A stretch of DNA of 64,000 nucleotides from Kalaharituber pfeilii (Eukaryota > Ascomycota > Pezizomycetes > Pezizales > Pezizaceae), in NCBI GenBank assembly GCA_015179045.1, contig WHUZ01000031.1, positions 186,001 to 250,000 on the forward strand. Reading direction: 5' to 3'. This document shows positions 52,101 through 63,154 of the stretch, piece by piece; position 1 is the stretch's first letter, and the number at the start of each line of letters is the position of its first letter. The notes beneath the pieces were generated by a model that was not told the origin of the DNA, searched no databases, and worked only from the letters and a program-made list of their open reading frames with translations. A program made the translations under genes and the position numbers.

Positions 52101-54518
52101 AAGTCCTAATTGACATGGATTAGTAAAGCCCAATGATAACCAGTGGGATCACTTACGGGATCAAATTTGTGCCCAAAAATGATGTTTTCCCTAACAGTAG
52201 CATTCATGACCCAACTCTGCTGAGCGACATATGCAGCATGTCCCCTAACAACGACTTCTCCCCGGACTTTGTGGAGGTCCCCAATCAAGGCCTGCAGGAA
52301 GGATGACTTTCCCTGACCAACTCTACCGACGATGCATGCAAGTTCACCTTTTCTGGCGGTGAAGTTGATGTTTTTCAAAACTGGTTGGTCTTCGTATTTA
52401 TTCCATGTGAAAATTCCGTCAACCACTTTGACAGACTCTTCCCCAACCCTAGTAACGGTCTCCTCTCTCGTGATAGCATCAGGTTGGATTTCTTCAGCAG
52501 TCAGGAATGATGTGATTCGGCCAGCCGCAACACTAGCCTCGACTATTGCCGTAATTACCATAGGTAGCACGGACAATGGGAATGTCAGAAGATTGAATAG
52601 TGTGAGGGCAGGAAATACAATCTCCGTCGTCAAAGGCTTATCCTGTGTAAGGACGAAAACGGTAAATGTCATACCTGTGATGCATGTAAGCTTGCTTCAA
52701 GAAACTCGGGTATGGAATTACTGACACGAAACCAAGAACGGGGTTGTTGACCAAGTAAAACTTGCAAGGCTTTGCGCAATACCTATTTTCTTCAAGGTAC
52801 GTAGCTCCAAGTCATTTCTGACGTGATTGAGCTTGTCCATGAATGGCTTACCCCAAGAGTATAGTTTAATTGACTTCATGTTATTGAGAATTTCCGTCAT
52901 CAAACGTGTCCTTGCATCTTTGTTTTTCATTTGCTTTTGTTGAAGGTTCTTCATCATTCTTGCAACAACACCATTGATTGGAATTGTGAATAGCATAACC
53001 CCAATCCCTGCGAAATGCAAGTCATTTATGATATTTCTGTAAGGACACAACTGGGAGAAATTTCATACCTGCAAACATACTCGGCCCCAGAAGCTGATAT
53101 AAGGAAATCATACAAAGGAAGATTTGAAAGGGCGAGCTCCATATCTGTTGACCATAAGTTGTAATATCTGATACCATATTGTCAGCGTGATCTAACATTG
53201 AAAGGTGTGAACCAAAAATGCCAAAGCTCACCTTGTAGTCTTTGGGTATCTACGGCCTGCAGGTTCACGATATCGCCAGTTGACTTCGCAGCCCTGCCCT
53301 CGTTAGATAGCCGCATACTCTTCCTGTAAATTGCTGCCGTCAGACCGGATCTAATCCTCATGCCGGTTTCAAATGCATGCTGGAAGTATTGATGAAGCGT
53401 CACAGTTTGGATAACTGAAGCTACAAACATAACTCCCGCAATGGCAAGGCCGGTAGATACAGGCTGAGGATTGTCAGTGCTATATGAAGCAACGAAAGCA
53501 ATGAGAAATCGAAGTAATTGAGGCTGCGCATAGTTAAGCAAGTCCTGAACTACTTTGTATAAAGCACCCTCAAGGTATGGCCATCCAAACGCCCGTGCCA
53601 ACGCTATCCAGAGATTGGGCTTCTTCTTCAAAACCTCTTTCTGCCACGCAGCAGTAAATTTCCCCTCGGTATATTGAGTTGTATCACCCTTTCGAAGACT
53701 CCATAAATCGTCCTCAGTCAAGAATTTTCCGTAACCAGCCTTCATCATAGGGGTCATCCAGCCGAACGTTAAGACTGAAAAAATATTTGACTCTTCCATG
53801 GGACATTTTGGCTCATCTTCATCCAACTTCTGGTATTCACTCCTCGCCTTGGGAACAAGCCATTCGAAGATAAACGCTAGAATAGCGATTATCTCCAAAA
53901 TAATCAAAATTACAAATGAAGTAACCTTCCTACCATAGTCCTGGTGCATCGCCAGGGAATAAGTCTTAAGGCCATTAACGAGAATGTAAAGAGGCCAGTA
54001 GAATAGAAGTACTCCACTCGGGACTGTGGATCTCTCATGTTCGTACTTGTGGATAGCGAATGCAAGGGACAAAGAGATGCACCCGATGATTGGGGTCCAA
54101 AAACGCACATCGGTACTTGCATTTGGATAATATCCGAATTGAAGCGAAGCAAACAATGCCGTCAAAAATATGAGAAGTCCCACCAAAGTCTGCGAAACTG
54201 TCAGTTATAGGGTATGATTCCGACTGTATGAAGCCACCTACCAGCTTGAGCCAATAGTGCCAATTTTTGGGCACGGGAAATGCAGGCTGCTTCAAAAGCC
54301 ATGCGAGGTTGAAAGAGCCCAGGATAATTAACGTTATACTGACAATATCGAGGGTAAGATCTATGAAGCATTGAGTGAACTCGCCTGTTTCTGGCGAAAT
54401 CGGACCCCATCCTAAAAGTAGTTAATCGGCATCAGCATCAACGTATATATAAGCTTATACCAGGTTGTTTCGTTACTTCCCACATACCTCCAGGATCACC
54501 ACAGAACGTCTCCTGCAT
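49150..54518 (-). CDS. ABCC/MRP-type vacuolar ABC transporter (Ycf1/Bpt1-like)
   Basis: About 14 exons, starting [10 protein letters not shown] (54518) and ending at 49150; roughly 1,500 residues, like Ycf1 (1,515). Organisation: TMD0 with the FCGD...WGPIS start, linker L0, TMD1 ([24 protein letters not shown]), NBD1, a Ser/Arg-rich regulatory linker, TMD2 ([38 protein letters not shown]), NBD2. NBD1 has Walker [10 protein letters not shown], signature LSGGQKAR and Walker [17 protein letters not shown]2 has Walker [10 protein letters not shown], signature LSVGQRS and Walker [13 protein letters not shown]. All catalytic motifs are intact. Relatives pump glutathione conjugates, metals or bilirubin into the vacuole; the substrate here is inferred. 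A tiny exon encodes [15 protein letters not shown]. The C-terminus ends in polyserine encoded by a GAC-type microsatellite. Confidence 0.96.
49153..49193. repeat. (GAC)n microsatellite inside the ABC transporter coding end
   Basis: About a dozen near-perfect GAC units on the + strand, read as Ser codons (TCG) on the transporter strand at its extreme C-terminus, just before the stop. Confidence 0.92.
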
Positions 54519-55794
54519 CGGAAAAGACGCGACTGCCAGGCGCTCTAGATTTTTCGGAATAGATTATTTTGCTATGAGTTTTTGTGCCCCTCTGTCGTTG
54601 CTATCTCGCTTCCTTCCTGCAAGTAGTGTATATTATTACTTGAGGGCCAACTTTGGTTTGCTGTGAATTGAAATGTATGAGCTGGATAGTAAGGTGAGAG
54701 TGCAATGCTGCTTGTACCACTTTTCTGTCAACAATCAGAAGCAAGCGATAATGACATCTTAAGAGCAATTGTTCCAGCGGTCTGATGCTCGAGACTGATC
54801 CGACGCCTTCCCCAGAAGATTGGACTTATGGTTCGCGTTGGAGTCAGCATAACCAGACTAGAGTCAGCAGCCTGGAAGCGTGTTAACCAAAAGGAACCAC
54901 TGTACCAATCGGGGCACTTCTTGATGGCCTATGATTAGTTAGTCCAGGCACTTGGCTGATTAATAATAAACCGGATCCAGTAACCGTACACATTAATAAT
55001 CAAGGGCTAGTGGCTTCCACCAGCCATATCATAGCTTACCTCACCACGCCTACTACTAGTACAGTACTATGGATCACAACCCGACGGAGGCTAACTTTGC
55101 CCGGTTGCTAAATTTGAGAACGCCGACGGGGAAATGATTGAATCCAGGTACTGTACAATCAGGTAACGGACAGAACACAAGTCGAGCCCCGTATAACGCT
55201 ACAGATACTCTTTCCTTCATGATTTCTGCAGGTATCAAATGTGAGCAAGAACAGGGTGTCTGTCAGGTTGAGCCTGTGGGATGCGCTTAAAGCATATAGC
55301 TGTCAAGACGTGTTCTGTAGTTGTGGCAGCTCTGGGGAGCAGGCACAGCTTCCTGATATTCGTAACTTGTTTACCGTGTGTACCATCCATGTCACTGTTC
55401 TCATATCCAAGCTTTCCTTACCACCAAAGTCTCTCATGCTGATCACTGCAATCGTGTGCAACTGTAGTTTAAGTACGTAGCACAAACCCTGAGACATATT
55501 TTACACCCGGAGTAAAAGATCGGTTGAGTCAGAAGCCTCAATGGCAGCGGGATCCGCATGCGTACGGTCACACAACGGGAGCAAATTCGTTAACTGGATT
55601 TGCCTATTAAACACCTCGTCGGTTACCTGCTCCGAAACTGCTTTTGCACGTGACAGCAGCTCGATTATGCCAAGGAGCTAAGAAGCTTCTCACGAAAAAA
55701 AAAACCTTATTCATTCATTTGTAAGCATTGGATTGTAGTGCACATGAGACTTATGCGCACTAGTCATATGTGTGAACACGCGAATCTGAGAATC
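54519..55794. other. Intergenic, ABC transporter upstream region
   Basis: Promoter side of the leftward transporter gene. Open frames at 55241-55497 occur on both strands and match nothing. No gene called. Confidence 0.5.
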
Positions 55795-56180
55795 GTGTTC
55801 GATGGCGCCAGGACAGATGGCGAAGGATACGGTATAGCTGGCCTAATCGACAGGCACGACATAACACTTTCGACGGCAAAGCCTATGGTAGGACGAGCTG
55901 GTTGACGAGCATGGCATGTACCTCTTGACATCGCAGAACCAGCTCATTCATGTGTAGGTCAAGACTCTCGACAGTGCTGATTGCCCGACTGGTTGACGAG
56001 TACGGTAGGACCCTGTTGATGGCGCGGTATATGGCAGAGCTGACTGAAGCGACAGCTATGACTCTGGACGACGCCAGCATATGGCAGGGCGATCTGGATT
56101 TACAGGCATGATGGGACTCTCGCGACGGCACAAGCGCAGTGCGGAAGTCATAATGGCATTGGTCGCGATGGCAGCAGAAG
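55795..56180. repeat. Degenerate minisatellite, about 50-bp period, about six units
   Basis: Units start near 55848, 55898, 55947, 55989, 56044 and 56093. Shared words are GGTTGACGAG, a GRCTCTCGACGGCR-like core and ATATGGCAG. Copies are diverged (lengths about 42-57 bp), suggesting an old expansion. No stable reading frame runs through it. Confidence 0.6.
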
Positions 56181-59100
56181 TCATGTGATAAATAGGACAA
56201 TTTAGACAGCAATAATAAACAAGCCGTCCGGGGTACTATCATATGGCAGGAGAGCTGCAGAACAGGAGTTGGGTAAAGCTACGTTCAGATCTTCAGTGTC
56301 CTGCAATAATGGCATCAACACGACGGAGAAGAGTTGGTACATCAGAACGCCTATCATACCATGGTACCAGTGATGCTTCGGACACCTATCATAGGACGCT
56401 CGGGACAGCATGACTTTAGTAGTGGGTTTTGAACGTTAAAAATTCCTTCCAGATGCACAGACAAAATATCTTGCAGATGACGTCGGTGAAAACGCAATGC
56501 ATCAGGGCGCGTAAGAATTTTCTCCGCTGTCACAATTCAATATATACGCCTAGACCAAGTGCAACTTGGGAAGTAAAATACAGGATCATCTGTATAACCC
56601 GAATAAGAAAGTAGCCCGCAGCCTGTTGAAAGGGATGATCAAGCCAAATTGCTAATCTGGCTTGGTCAAAGTCATCCCAGAGAATTCGTCATCTCAATAT
56701 AGGGACATATGGCATGAGCATTTTTTATAAAGTTTCCAACGATTGCCGAGTGGCTACGTGGAGATATACCCAATGCGCCCAACCATCAAAGAATTTATAG
56801 AAAATTAAATTCAGGCATTGAGAGCACTAAGGTTATCGCAGTTTCCAAACATTTGAAGTTTAATTGTAACGCAAGAATCACGAGTTAATACTAGTATCTA
56901 TCCTAGCCTTCATCTTAGAGTAGCGCATCAATATATTGAATAAGTTGGCAATGTCCATTGACTGTTATTGTAAAGTGCCAGATTTGTAGGCGCTCATATT
57001 GAGCAACAAGTTGAGATATTCCGTTACAAAAGTTACTTGCTCGCCAAATAGCTGGCTAAGACGCTATACTGCTAATTTTGGCTCAATGACAGCCCTAGTT
57101 GGGAATTAAAATACTATGATATCCCCAGCCTCTGTAACCATGACGGTACCAGGCTCAGTTCTCAACCGTGTTCACTGAGACTCTTCTCTGCTTCCATCTT
57201 GGTCACTGAGATTGAGGTTATATTAGGCTCTATCATGACTGATCTTTATGCCCATACCCCAGACTGTTGGACCCCCAATATCACGAGGCCTCCTTGCCAC
57301 AACAGGCAATATATTGCTCTAATACATGGACAAATTCATGCAACTACCCCTTGTCACTGTGAATATTACCGGCTACAGGCTTAACTTAGAAAGAGATGGT
57401 CAACAATGCTGGGAATTTTCGCTTTCGGCCTTCTGTTCCCCGCTTTCGTGTCCGGTTCGCTATCATAGTCGCCAGGGGCCGCCAGTGCAGCTTTTGTGAC
57501 GGAAAGAATCTAGGGAAGAGACGGAGCTAGTGACACTGGTAAATACCCCTTGTGAGTGAAAGTTTAATACATTTATATATACAATAGATACTATATACAC
57601 TACATACTCTTTGCTGATACCGTTTTTCTCTCTCTCTTTCTTTTCTTTTCTTTTTTTTTCCCTTGCTGATAATAGGCACTCAAGACTCATCTAGTAGTGG
57701 TCCCAGTGGGTTGTCAAACTCCAGACTGGTGCGAAACTAAGTACCCAAAAGTCACTAAAGTAGCCGCAAAGGGTACGTATAAAGGAAAGGTACATGCGAT
57801 TTACATGAGGCATCGGTGTAAGAAAACTAATTCCAGTGGTGTTTCCATTCGGATTATCTTGATAGCAGACGGGTGCTCTCTTGCAGCGCATGTCGCGCTA
57901 CCTGGTGGACACTTCCAGTGGTATGCCAAGGGTGCTTCAAATGGGCTTCAAATTTACAGCTAGTCGTCAGTGTATTACTAGCTCTTCGGTCTTCTAATCA
58001 AATTTGCAATCTTGAACAAGTTTTCATTCATGCACTTGAGGTTGATAGATTACAAGAAAGGCTGAACGCTGTGCTTTGGACAACAGAACTCGAGTTGTAT
58101 CAGTGGTTTCGTAGTCAATTCGGCCTGTTTGAGCTTGACGAAGGTTCACCTCGCCAGTAGTACTGTGACGGGTACATTTCAGACCAGGTCATTTCTTCTG
58201 CATTGCTTCTTCCCCTGAACGATATCAAATGGGGGGAAGGATTCGAGACTGGGGAAGGATGTACCTTTTCCGCTTTCAAGGTTACCTAAGGTAGAATTAG
58301 CGCTGCGATTACAAGGGCTTGATACCCAGTGGATACCCAGTGGATACCCAGTGCACACCACAAGCATCCAGCGCAGGTATCAGCCTGGTTACGAGACTAG
58401 GTATCAGCCCCACCCGCGCATTTTCTCCCCGCAAGTTTCAACGCCGCCCCGCAAGAAATTCCCGCGAGCCAATCACAGCAGCGCGCGGCAGCTCTTCCCC
58501 GTTGCTGCTGCGTGGTAATCCTGGCTTATGATACAATGCTTCTCGAGCCTCCCCTGTCGCCCCAACCTCTGCCCCCAATACCCCAGGCAAGCTTCGATAT
58601 CTGCCCCGGTGCCTATGGTCTTGCCCGCAAAAGGCGCTGGCCACGAAGGCAGGGCAGGGGCCCAGCTCGGGAATGCCTCAGTTCCTGAAGCCCATGGGCG
58701 TATGGGCGCGGACTATTCTCTGGGGCGCTGCTCTGGTCCCCTCCGACGTGCAGTGGAAACTCAATTTAACTGCGTTTTGGGGAAGGCCGACTTGCGTGCA
58801 ATGCCAGTCTGGGCACTAGGGTATCATATCGTGGGCCTGTCTTTTTTGAGCAACAACGCTTCTCACTAAGCCCTACACTGACTTATTCCGACCCAGACCT
58901 CGCTGTTGAACGCCATCGCCTCCACTCCCTGCCCCGCTCCCTCTGTCCCGGCACGCCCATGAAGATCCAGGTCCATTCCTGTTTCCAGCTTCGTCCTATT
59001 CAAGTGTCCATTTACAGACTTGACTTGAGCAACCAGGTTGTGCGGATTCCGTGTCAAGCTTGTCTGCATTGCTTCCTTCCATTGGAGCCCTTCACACCCT

Positions 59101-59494
59101 TCTTTGACATCAGCCCCTCCATTCCTGGCCAGCTGATAGAGCTACAAGTACTCCCTTTCACCGTCACTCACCGTCATTCACTTTCACTTCTATCGTCCTC
59201 CACCAGACGTGGAACGGGACAAACTGCAAACTTCTCACCACAGCCCCTCAATATTACAAAGAACAAACATCACATTGCTCCCCTCTTACTACCCTCACAC
59301 CTTTCCAGTGATCGTCCTTCTCCTACATATAGTGTGGAACATCCCACCGCACAATTGCATCCTCTGCCCCATTTTGGTATATCATCCCCACGACCAGAAC
59401 ACACAAAGCTCTATCTACCACTCCCTTCTTCCCGACCCTCTCCAGTACATCACAAAATCGAATTTTGCGAGTGATTACACATTGAAATTTCACA
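56181..59494. other. Intergenic gap to NTA1
   Basis: About 3.3 kb. A frame ending EVDRLQERLNAVL then WTTELELYQWFRSQFGLF (stop near 58158) looks mildly protein-like but has no ATG or splice context that I can support. Direct triplication of TGGATACCCAG occurs at 58327-58352. The last 400 bp are CT-rich, fitting the NTA1 promoter and leader. Confidence 0.45.
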
Positions 59495-60554
59495 ATGAGA
59501 ATTGCATGCTTACAGGTACGAGCATCCCCTTTCTGTGCAATTTCTCTTCAGTTTTGCTGCTCCAAAGAAATATATTCACGCCATTCTACAGTTTAATCCG
59601 CAACTTGGGGATATTGCCCACAACCTAAAGCGAGCGGAGGCAGTCATAGCACGAGCGGCTCCAATGGATCTTGACCTCCTTGTACTTCCGGAGATGGCAT
59701 TCTCAGGTTAGTTCTGGGGATACAACCTCATTTCATATTGCAGAAATACTGATGTCTGTGCCTTAAGGTTACAACTTCAAGAGCCTCCAGGAAATTGGTT
59801 TTCATCTTGAGCCGACAGCAGCAGGACCATCTACAGTATGGGCACGATCGATTGCCAGACGACTTCGATGTTTCGTTTGCGTCGGATATCCCGAATACAC
59901 TGCGGCATCATCTTCAGTTGGAATGTCAAGATACAACTCTGCGGTTTTAGTGTCACCACAGGGTAACGTGGTAACAAACTATCGGAAGCACTTTCTGTTC
60001 TCCACAGACGAAACGTGGGCGGAGGAAGGAAAGCAAGGTTTCTTTGCAGGAGACGTTCAAGGCATTGGAAAGATTGCAATGGGAATATGTAAGCTTCAAT
60101 AGGGCTCAGTACAGATATTCCTACTGACAGCCTGATGGTAGGCATGGATCTAAATCCATATAAATTCCTAGCGCCGTTTGACAGGTATGAATTTGCAAAC
60201 CATGTTTTGGAATCTGGTGCAGAAATGGTCATATTACCAATGGCTTGGCTCACTGCACAGCCACAAAGTTCCCTCGTCGAGAACGCTGAGGTTCCAGACT
60301 CGGATACACTTGCATATTGGGTACAACGGCTACAACCTTTAATCGATAATGGCAGCAAATATGGCAGAGAAATCACTGTAGCTATAAATAACCGTGTTGG
60401 AACCGAGGGCGAATGCAACTTTGCGGGAACATCGGTTGTCTTAGGCATTAGCAAAGGGAATGTTAAAGTATATGGGTGCCTTGGTCGAGGTACAGAGAAC
60501 TTGTTGATCTGCGATGTTCCTGGACCGATCACAGCAAAGCCATACAGGACATGA
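59495..60554 (+). CDS. NTA1: N-terminal amidase (nitrilase superfamily, NTA1)
   Basis: Four exons: 59495-59515 (only 21 nt, encoding MRIACLQ), 59592-59706, 59768-60088 and 60142-60554, in phase; 289 residues. The nitrilase Glu-Lys-Cys triad is intact: Glu41 in LLVLPEMAFSG, Lys119 in NYRKHFLFSTDETW, Cys153 in MGICMDLNPYKF. Other hallmarks are FNPQLGDIAHN, FFAGDVQGIGK, PMAWLT and NNRVGTEGECNFAGTS. NTA1 converts N-terminal Asn and Gln of proteins to Asp and Glu, feeding the Arg/N-degron pathway. It is much shorter than yeast Nta1 (457 residues), having the catalytic core without the yeast C-terminal extension. A 311-codon open frame on the opposite strand is a shadow. It faces away from the ABC transporter gene. 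Confidence 0.93.
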
Positions 60555-61610
60555 CCAACCGCGGCCCGATAGATGTGCCTTAACTTAGGGCCTAGCCAAT
60601 GCGGGGCTCCCAAACGGATGGAGGGCGAAACTAACGGCAATAATACACTTCCGGACCTGCATCTATAAGTTGCAAAGGTGCCTGCAACCGGACTGGCGAT
60701 GACTAATGACACTGAAATCCGATTTGAAACGTCAACGTTGATGAGCATTATTTGACCAGGCGGCATAGTATGGAGAATTCATTGCAGGGTCTTTGTTCTG
60801 GTCGACGCCCTCTGTCGTACAACGTTGTTATTAGCTGCCCTCTCTTATCCGGTTGTTTTCAAATGTCAGCTTCTTTCTGGGTACTTTATTATATTTTCCC
60901 CTCCTCTTTGTTTCCTTTCTTGGGTGGAGTTATCTATTCAAAGGCTTCTACTTATTACTCGGAGTACTTGCGTTCATTCCATACGGTTCTTGGGTCAAAT
61001 GTTTCTCATTTCTCAGTGTTATATTATGTTCTTCAGTTCATTTGCTCGGTGGCCTCTGAGAGGTCCATGGATGGGATATACTTTTCATATATACTAACAT
61101 TCGAATGTATCATATTTCCTAGAACATTTGGGCACGGTCCTTTTTTCCCCTCTTACTTTGCTGAAATGCAGAGCAATGCAAATACAATGACATGCAACAT
61201 GAGAAGAGTACTTAGTTCATAGGCTTGCAAATTTGCCTGGTCACGAACATGCAGAAGCATTAGCTTTCTGAATGCAATAAAACTGCATACTGAAGATAAA
61301 AAAAAATAAAAAAGAAAAAAAAGTTAAAAAAAAAGGGTCAAGACATACAAATAATGAAAAACGGCTTATTTGCTTTTTCTTTCTTTTTTAATTCTTTTTT
61401 TTTATTTTTGGGGGGTGGAGGTTGTTCCTGAGAGTTATTTGCGTTATTACGCTAGAACAATTGATGTCAGCAGACATGGTATCAGCACAGAGACTACTCT
61501 TGACGGTGTCTAGACTTAACCAGACTACTTTACACTATCAAGCTACTGAGCTTGAGCTCTCAACTCCAATCGGAAGTTACTCAAATCATTGCAACGATGT
61601 ATCATAGGCG
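60555..61610. other. NTA1 3' flank
   Basis: T-rich then A/T-rich sequence. 61298-61340 is A-rich and 61378-61408 T-rich, so the two can pair. A long frame reading through from 60752 reflects T-rich composition and is not called. Confidence 0.5.
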
Positions 61611-61760
61611 CATAATTGGTCAGCTGTTCCAATACTATTTGGACCAGTGAGTAGATAGTTGCTTCCTTAGCTTTATAGAGTACTCGCTCGTTCAAAAAGT
61701 ATTGGAACGGCTGACTAGTGCATAATTAGTCAGCCGTTCCAATCTTTCGAGTAGTATGGG
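61611..61760. mobile_element. MITE-like inverted repeat plus an extra end copy
   Basis: The left arm near 61617-61653 contains TCAGCTGTTCCAATACTATT. The right arm near 61684-61717 contains its near-complement, AAAGTATTGGAACGGCTGAC. A third, direct copy of the end, CATAATTAGTCAGCCGTTCC, follows at 61721-61740. The arms are imperfect. End sequences of this kind, with no coding content, fit a Tc1/mariner- or pogo-type non-autonomous element with a nested or tandem partner. Confidence 0.6.
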
Positions 61761-62738
61761 GAGTCTTGGCATTCCAAGTGCTACGGTGGGCGAACGTAGT
61801 CTGAGGAATGGGGGGGGGAGGTAATTACTGAAAAGGAAGTGGTACTGGGGAGGTTAAAGGTATTTCTTGAGGCGAGAAGAGGGGGGAATCTCAGGAGATC
61901 GTCGTTGAGGGTCATAGTATCACTGGTTTTTTGTCTGCTAGGTCTTGCAGTTGTCACTTTGTGTTTTTGAGATATAGTAAACCGACTCTCTTCTTACGTC
62001 TCTATCCTTATTTCTCTCCTCTTACTTTTCCCACGGTACGGTAATACCACTCTAAGGAACGAGCTTGCAAACTAGGTTAGTTTTATTGTAGCCTTGGTTA
62101 GCGGCCGGTGGGGTGACACTTCGTCACGTTGCCCCTCAAGTAGGGTTATGGTCGGCCTACTAGTACCAATCATGTCACCAGACGTCAAGCTACGGTACTA
62201 ATAGCTTGTAGCCGAGCCGAGCGTGACCAGTGACTACGGGTGTACTGCGAAATCATAAGTACATACAAATGTAGGTTCCACCGACATACATAGCCGACTA
62301 CCGAAATCAAGTGTATGGAGCAGAGAAAGTGTGTTTAGAGAATCGTCAGAAGTAACTGCACCCTTACTTACTGCTCAAAATGAAGCTCAGGCTTAGCATT
62401 CTGCTATGGAAAGTTAAATAAGTCTAGATCTTTTATGCATGAGATCGGAGAACGAAAGTGGAATCGATATTGGTAGGGGAAGTGGGGCGGGGGGGGAGGG
62501 ATTGGAGTCGGCTTTGGGCTTTGGGATGTACTGTAGAAGTAGGTGGATGTTAGCGGGGCATATGAGCGGGAGGCAACTAGTACTCGTACAATAAGTGTTT
62601 GATAATGTGCACTTGCCGACTACCAAAACAAGAATTCGAGCCCCCACACACCGCTCCCCCCACGCTCCCGCCTGACGGACGACGCGTCAGGCAGGCCCAG
62701 GGGGTAAAAGGCACGTTACGCACTGCATTCCGCTTAAA
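61761..62738. other. Intergenic
   Basis: No gene recognised. Short G-rich runs occur near 61811-61819 and 62486-62498. Confidence 0.5.
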
Positions 62739-63154
62739 TTAAACATGCACGCCGCTCAATTCGGGCTTCTTCGACTTCTTCCTCGAGTACAGATGCGGCA
62801 AGTTATTGTCGCGATTGAGCATACTTGAATAGAAAGGAAGGGTTTGTATTGACTAAGTTTCGACATCGATAGTTCTGAGGTCTATATCTGGATTCGAGGA
62901 ATTCACATACCGATGTTGAGCTGGATTAGTTCACGCGAGTTGTTGGCTAGGGGTCGAAATTCAGAGCCTGGACTGACGGCCATCATAATGTTAGCAGGGA
63001 GAGCAATAACCAGCGTCTCAAGTTTACTGTGAAGAGGGAGATGAATACCGCGCAGTCACCAGAACCAGTTAGATGTTAAATATTACAGGAGCAAAAGCCC
63101 AATTTGCAACGGTAAATCATCCCAACGTATTTTAAACGAGGAAGTCGGGTCAAG
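62739..63154 (-). CDS. Exons of an unidentified small gene (5' end unresolved; possibly a pseudogene)
   Basis: Three open stretches connect by plausible introns on the minus strand: 63154-63087, 63026-62911 (or 62907) and 62823-62739. The first intron is 60 nt with an ATCTAAC branch site and joins IRWDDLPLQIGLLLL to KLETLVIALPANIMMAVSPG, then SEFRPLANNSRELIQLNI. The last exon reads MLNRDNNLPHLYSRKKSKK and ends PELSGVHV. With the strong GTATGT donor (62910) the last exon falls in another frame and ends at 62756. With a weaker GTGAAT donor (62906) the lysine-rich reading is kept. An in-frame stop lies just upstream of the first stretch and I found no start codon. I do not recognise the family. 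Confidence 0.33.

Noticed and set aside
57873..58160. Frame ending in WTTELELYQWFRSQFGLFEL
   Set aside because: Mildly protein-like tail, but the frame starts without ATG and the upstream half is not protein-like. A relic is possible but unsupported.
59831..60766. 311-codon open frame antisense to NTA1
   Set aside because: The sense strand encodes a complete nitrilase with an intact catalytic triad. The antisense frame has no family features and spans the NTA1 introns.
60752..61222. 156-codon hydrophobic rightward frame after NTA1
   Set aside because: Composition follows the T-rich 3' flank, and it begins without ATG.
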